From: Mesorhizobium loti
GTDB taxonomy: Bacteria; Pseudomonadota; Alphaproteobacteria; Rhizobiales; Rhizobiaceae
Length of the DNA stretch: 64,000 nt
Direction: 5' to 3'
NCBI GenBank assembly: GCA_002356515.1
Contig: AP017605.1
Span: 372,001 to 436,000 of the forward strand
The notes beneath the pieces are model-generated. The model searched no databases and was not told where the DNA came from. It worked only from the letters and a program-made list of their open reading frames with translations. The position numbers were made by a program, and so were the translations under genes. Below, piece after piece: positions 62,183 through 64,000 of the stretch (position 1 is the stretch's first letter; each line of letters begins with the position of its first letter).

Positions 62183-62689
62183 ATGCATTGGTTGTTCCAG
62201 CAACAGGAGTTGGTCGAAATGATCGATCCTTCCGAACTCGATAGCGTTTCCGCCGAGCCCGCGCCGCCTGCCGCGGTTGAGGTCGACGTTTCTTCGCTGA
62301 CGCCAGGAACGTCGCTGGTCGTGCAGTGGCGCGGCAAGCCGGTCGTCGTGCGCAACCGCACCAGGCAGGAAGTTAAGGATAGCAAGGCCGTCGACCTTGG
62401 CACCCTCAAGGATACGATTGCCCGCAACGCCAATCTGCCCGCTGACGCGCCCGCCACAGATGCCAACTGCACCATGCCCGGCAAGGAAGCCTGGCTCGTG
62501 ATGGTTCAGGTCTGCACTCACCTTGGATGTATCCCGATTGGCCAGGATGGCGAATTCGGCGGCTGGCTCTGCCCGTGCCACGGCTCCCGATACGACAGCG
62601 CCGGACGCATCCGCAAAGGTCCGGCGCCGGAGAACATGGCGGTCCCGGTGTTCCGGTTCATTTCCGATACCAAGATCCGTATCGGCTGA
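62183..62689 (+). CDS. petA: Cytochrome bc1 Rieske iron-sulfur subunit, disrupted N-terminus
   Basis: The C-terminal domain is intact: VCTHLGCIPIGQDGEFGGWLCPCHGSRYDSAGRIRKGPAPENMAVPVF, with both Cys-His cluster motifs. The N-terminal Tat anchor is broken: an ATG at 62112 opens MVQSDAGNLEAT then a stop, exactly where the family has TRRDFL; the downstream frame picks up as RGDLTALLCSIAAGAM. The 62183 ATG gives a protein without a Tat signal. It precedes petB by 15 bases. Possibly a second, decaying copy. Confidence 0.75.
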   Translation: MHWLFQQQELVEMIDPSELDSVSAEPAPPAAVEVDVSSLTPGTSLVVQWRGKPVVVRNRTRQEVKDSKAVDLGTLKDTIARNANLPADAPATDANCTMPGKEAWLVMVQVCTHLGCIPIGQDGEFGGWLCPCHGSRYDSAGRIRKGPAPENMAVPVFRFISDTKIRIG

Positions 62690-62704
62690 GGAAAGGATAT
62701 TTCA

Positions 62705-63976
62705 ATGAGCGAGGGGCATTCGACCTACAAGCCCAAGACCGGTATCGAGCGTTGGTTCGACACTCGGCTGCCGCTGCCGCGGCTGGTGCATGATTCCTTC
62801 ATCGTCTATCCCGTGCCCCGCAACCTGAACTACGCGTATACGTTCGGCGGCATTCTGACGATCATGCTGGCATCGCAGATCATAAGCGGTGTCTTTCTGG
62901 CGATGCACTATGCTCCCGATACGGAGCTGGCCTTCAATTCGGTCGAGAAGATTACGCGTGACGTGAATTCTGGCTGGCTGCTTCGCTCTCTGCACGCGAA
63001 CGGGGCATCCTTCTTCTTCATCGCCGTCTACATCCACATCTGCCGCGGGCTCTATTACGGTTCGTACAAATCGCCGCGCGAATTTCTGTGGGTGCTCGGC
63101 TGCACCAACCTGCTGGTGATGATGGCCACAGCCTTCATCGGCTACGTATTGCCTTGGGGCCAGATGAGTTTTTGGGGCGCCACCGTCATTACCGGCTTCT
63201 TCAGCGCGATTCCCTTCGTCGGCGATTGGCTCCAGCACTTGCTGCTCGGCGGTTTCGCAGTCGGCAACCCGACGCTGAACCGTTTCTTTGCACTGCACTA
63301 CCTCTTGCCATTCCTGCTTGTCGGAACGGTGACCTTGCACATCTGGGCCCTTCACGTGGTCGGCCAGAACAATCCAACCGGCATCGAGGTGAAATCGAAA
63401 ACCGATGTCGTAGACTTCACGCCCTACGCCACCGCCAAGGACGCCGTGGGCATGATCGTGTTCCTGTTTTTCTTTGCCTACTTCGTTTTCTATCTGCCGA
63501 ATTTTCTTGGCCATCCGGACAACTACACGGTCGCCAACCCGCTGAAGACGCCCGCCCTTATCGTGCCAGAATGGTACTTCCTGCCGTTCTACGCGATCTT
63601 GCGCGCCATCACCTTCAATGTGGGGCCGGTCGATTCCAAACTCGGCGGCGTGCTGGCGATGTTCAGCTCGATCGCCGTGCTGTTCCTCGTGCCGTGGCTC
63701 GATAGCTCCGAGGTGCGCTCGGCGGTCTATCGGCCCTGGTACAGGATATTCTTCTGGATATTTGTGGCCAACGCGCTCTTTCTCGGCTGGCTCGGCTCAC
63801 AGCCGGCGGAAGGCGCCTATGTCACGATGTCCCAGCTGGCGACGCTCTACTATTTCGCTTTCTTCATCGTCGCGATGCCGTTGCTCGGCTTGATCGAGAC
63901 GCCGCGCCCTTTGCCGCATTCGATCACCGAAGCAGTGCTCGAAAAGAACGCGGCCCGCTCAAGGGCAGAAGAATAG
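62705..63976 (+). CDS. petB: Cytochrome b of the cytochrome bc1 complex
   Basis: 423-residue integral membrane protein with eight helices; shows the heme-ligand helices ([48 protein letters not shown]), the Qo-site [15 protein letters not shown], and the cd1 region [13 protein letters not shown] as [12 protein letters not shown]. It oxidises ubiquinol with the Rieske protein and cytochrome c1. It follows petA by 15 bases; a cytochrome c1 gene is expected beyond the window end. Confidence 0.93.
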   Translation: MSEGHSTYKPKTGIERWFDTRLPLPRLVHDSFIVYPVPRNLNYAYTFGGILTIMLASQIISGVFLAMHYAPDTELAFNSVEKITRDVNSGWLLRSLHANGASFFFIAVYIHICRGLYYGSYKSPREFLWVLGCTNLLVMMATAFIGYVLPWGQMSFWGATVITGFFSAIPFVGDWLQHLLLGGFAVGNPTLNRFFALHYLLPFLLVGTVTLHIWALHVVGQNNPTGIEVKSKTDVVDFTPYATAKDAVGMIVFLFFFAYFVFYLPNFLGHPDNYTVANPLKTPALIVPEWYFLPFYAILRAITFNVGPVDSKLGGVLAMFSSIAVLFLVPWLDSSEVRSAVYRPWYRIFFWIFVANALFLGWLGSQPAEGAYVTMSQLATLYYFAFFIVAMPLLGLIETPRPLPHSITEAVLEKNAARSRAEE

Positions 63977-64000
63977 AGACTGGGGTAAGTCCAAGTGAGT

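Noticed and set aside
63977..64000. GTG at 63995 as the start of cytochrome c1
   Set aside because: Only two codons are inside the window; the start cannot be judged.

Overview
The window reads as chromosome of a high-GC alphaproteobacterium of the order Hyphomicrobiales, most likely Mesorhizobium or a close relative. Evidence from the sequence: a rhizobial-type phosphatidylcholine synthase, a BacA/BclA-like peptide ABC exporter, an IalB-family protein, HspQ, a pair of DUF768 proteins (a family I know essentially from Mesorhizobium), and dispersed RIME-like palindromic repeats. Species assignment is inference; no rRNA gene is present.

Region 1 (1-45.06 kb) is ordinary housekeeping chromosome. 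In order it holds a minus-strand run qor-like/pcs/DUF1326/DUF2182; a UbiH-type hydroxylase; hspQ; an IalB protein; an orphan YejA-like binding protein and a DsbA/FrnE oxidoreductase; a BclA-like exporter; mgtE; a class C beta-lactamase-fold hydrolase; gor; rpiA; gph; a tRNA-Val(CAC); several small secreted proteins; an L,D-transpeptidase; an SDR/TetR divergent pair and a hydrolase/MarR divergent pair, each with visible palindromic operators; moaA and later mobA-mobB (molybdenum cofactor); a polar amino-acid ABC cluster without its ATPase; DNA repair genes (AlkD-like, UDG-like); GNAT, Lrp, GST and nuclease genes; a histidine kinase; cobT; a retropepsin-like protease; and dusA.

Region 2 (about 45.1-62.1 kb) is accessory. 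It begins with a tyrosine recombinase divergent from the 5' end of dusA, followed by a 3' fragment of a tRNA-Thr(UGU) gene. Then come many small orphan genes, two DUF768 paralogues beside a LigD-type ATP-dependent DNA ligase, a two-gene unit (four-helix membrane protein plus a P-loop kinase-NUDIX fusion), a 459-residue orphan protein, an IS66-family insertion sequence, a broken phage terminase small subunit, and a decayed stretch with an SDR, a GST and gene remnants.

Region 3 (62.1-64 kb) carries the Rieske subunit and cytochrome b of a cytochrome bc1 complex. The Rieske gene appears to be frameshifted at its Tat-signal region, so this may be a second, decaying or re-started copy.

The best candidate for an undescribed system is the membrane protein plus kinase-NUDIX pair at 50.7-52.6 kb: translationally overlapped, AT-rich compared with its surroundings, and in a mobile neighbourhood. 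Its function is unknown from sequence alone.
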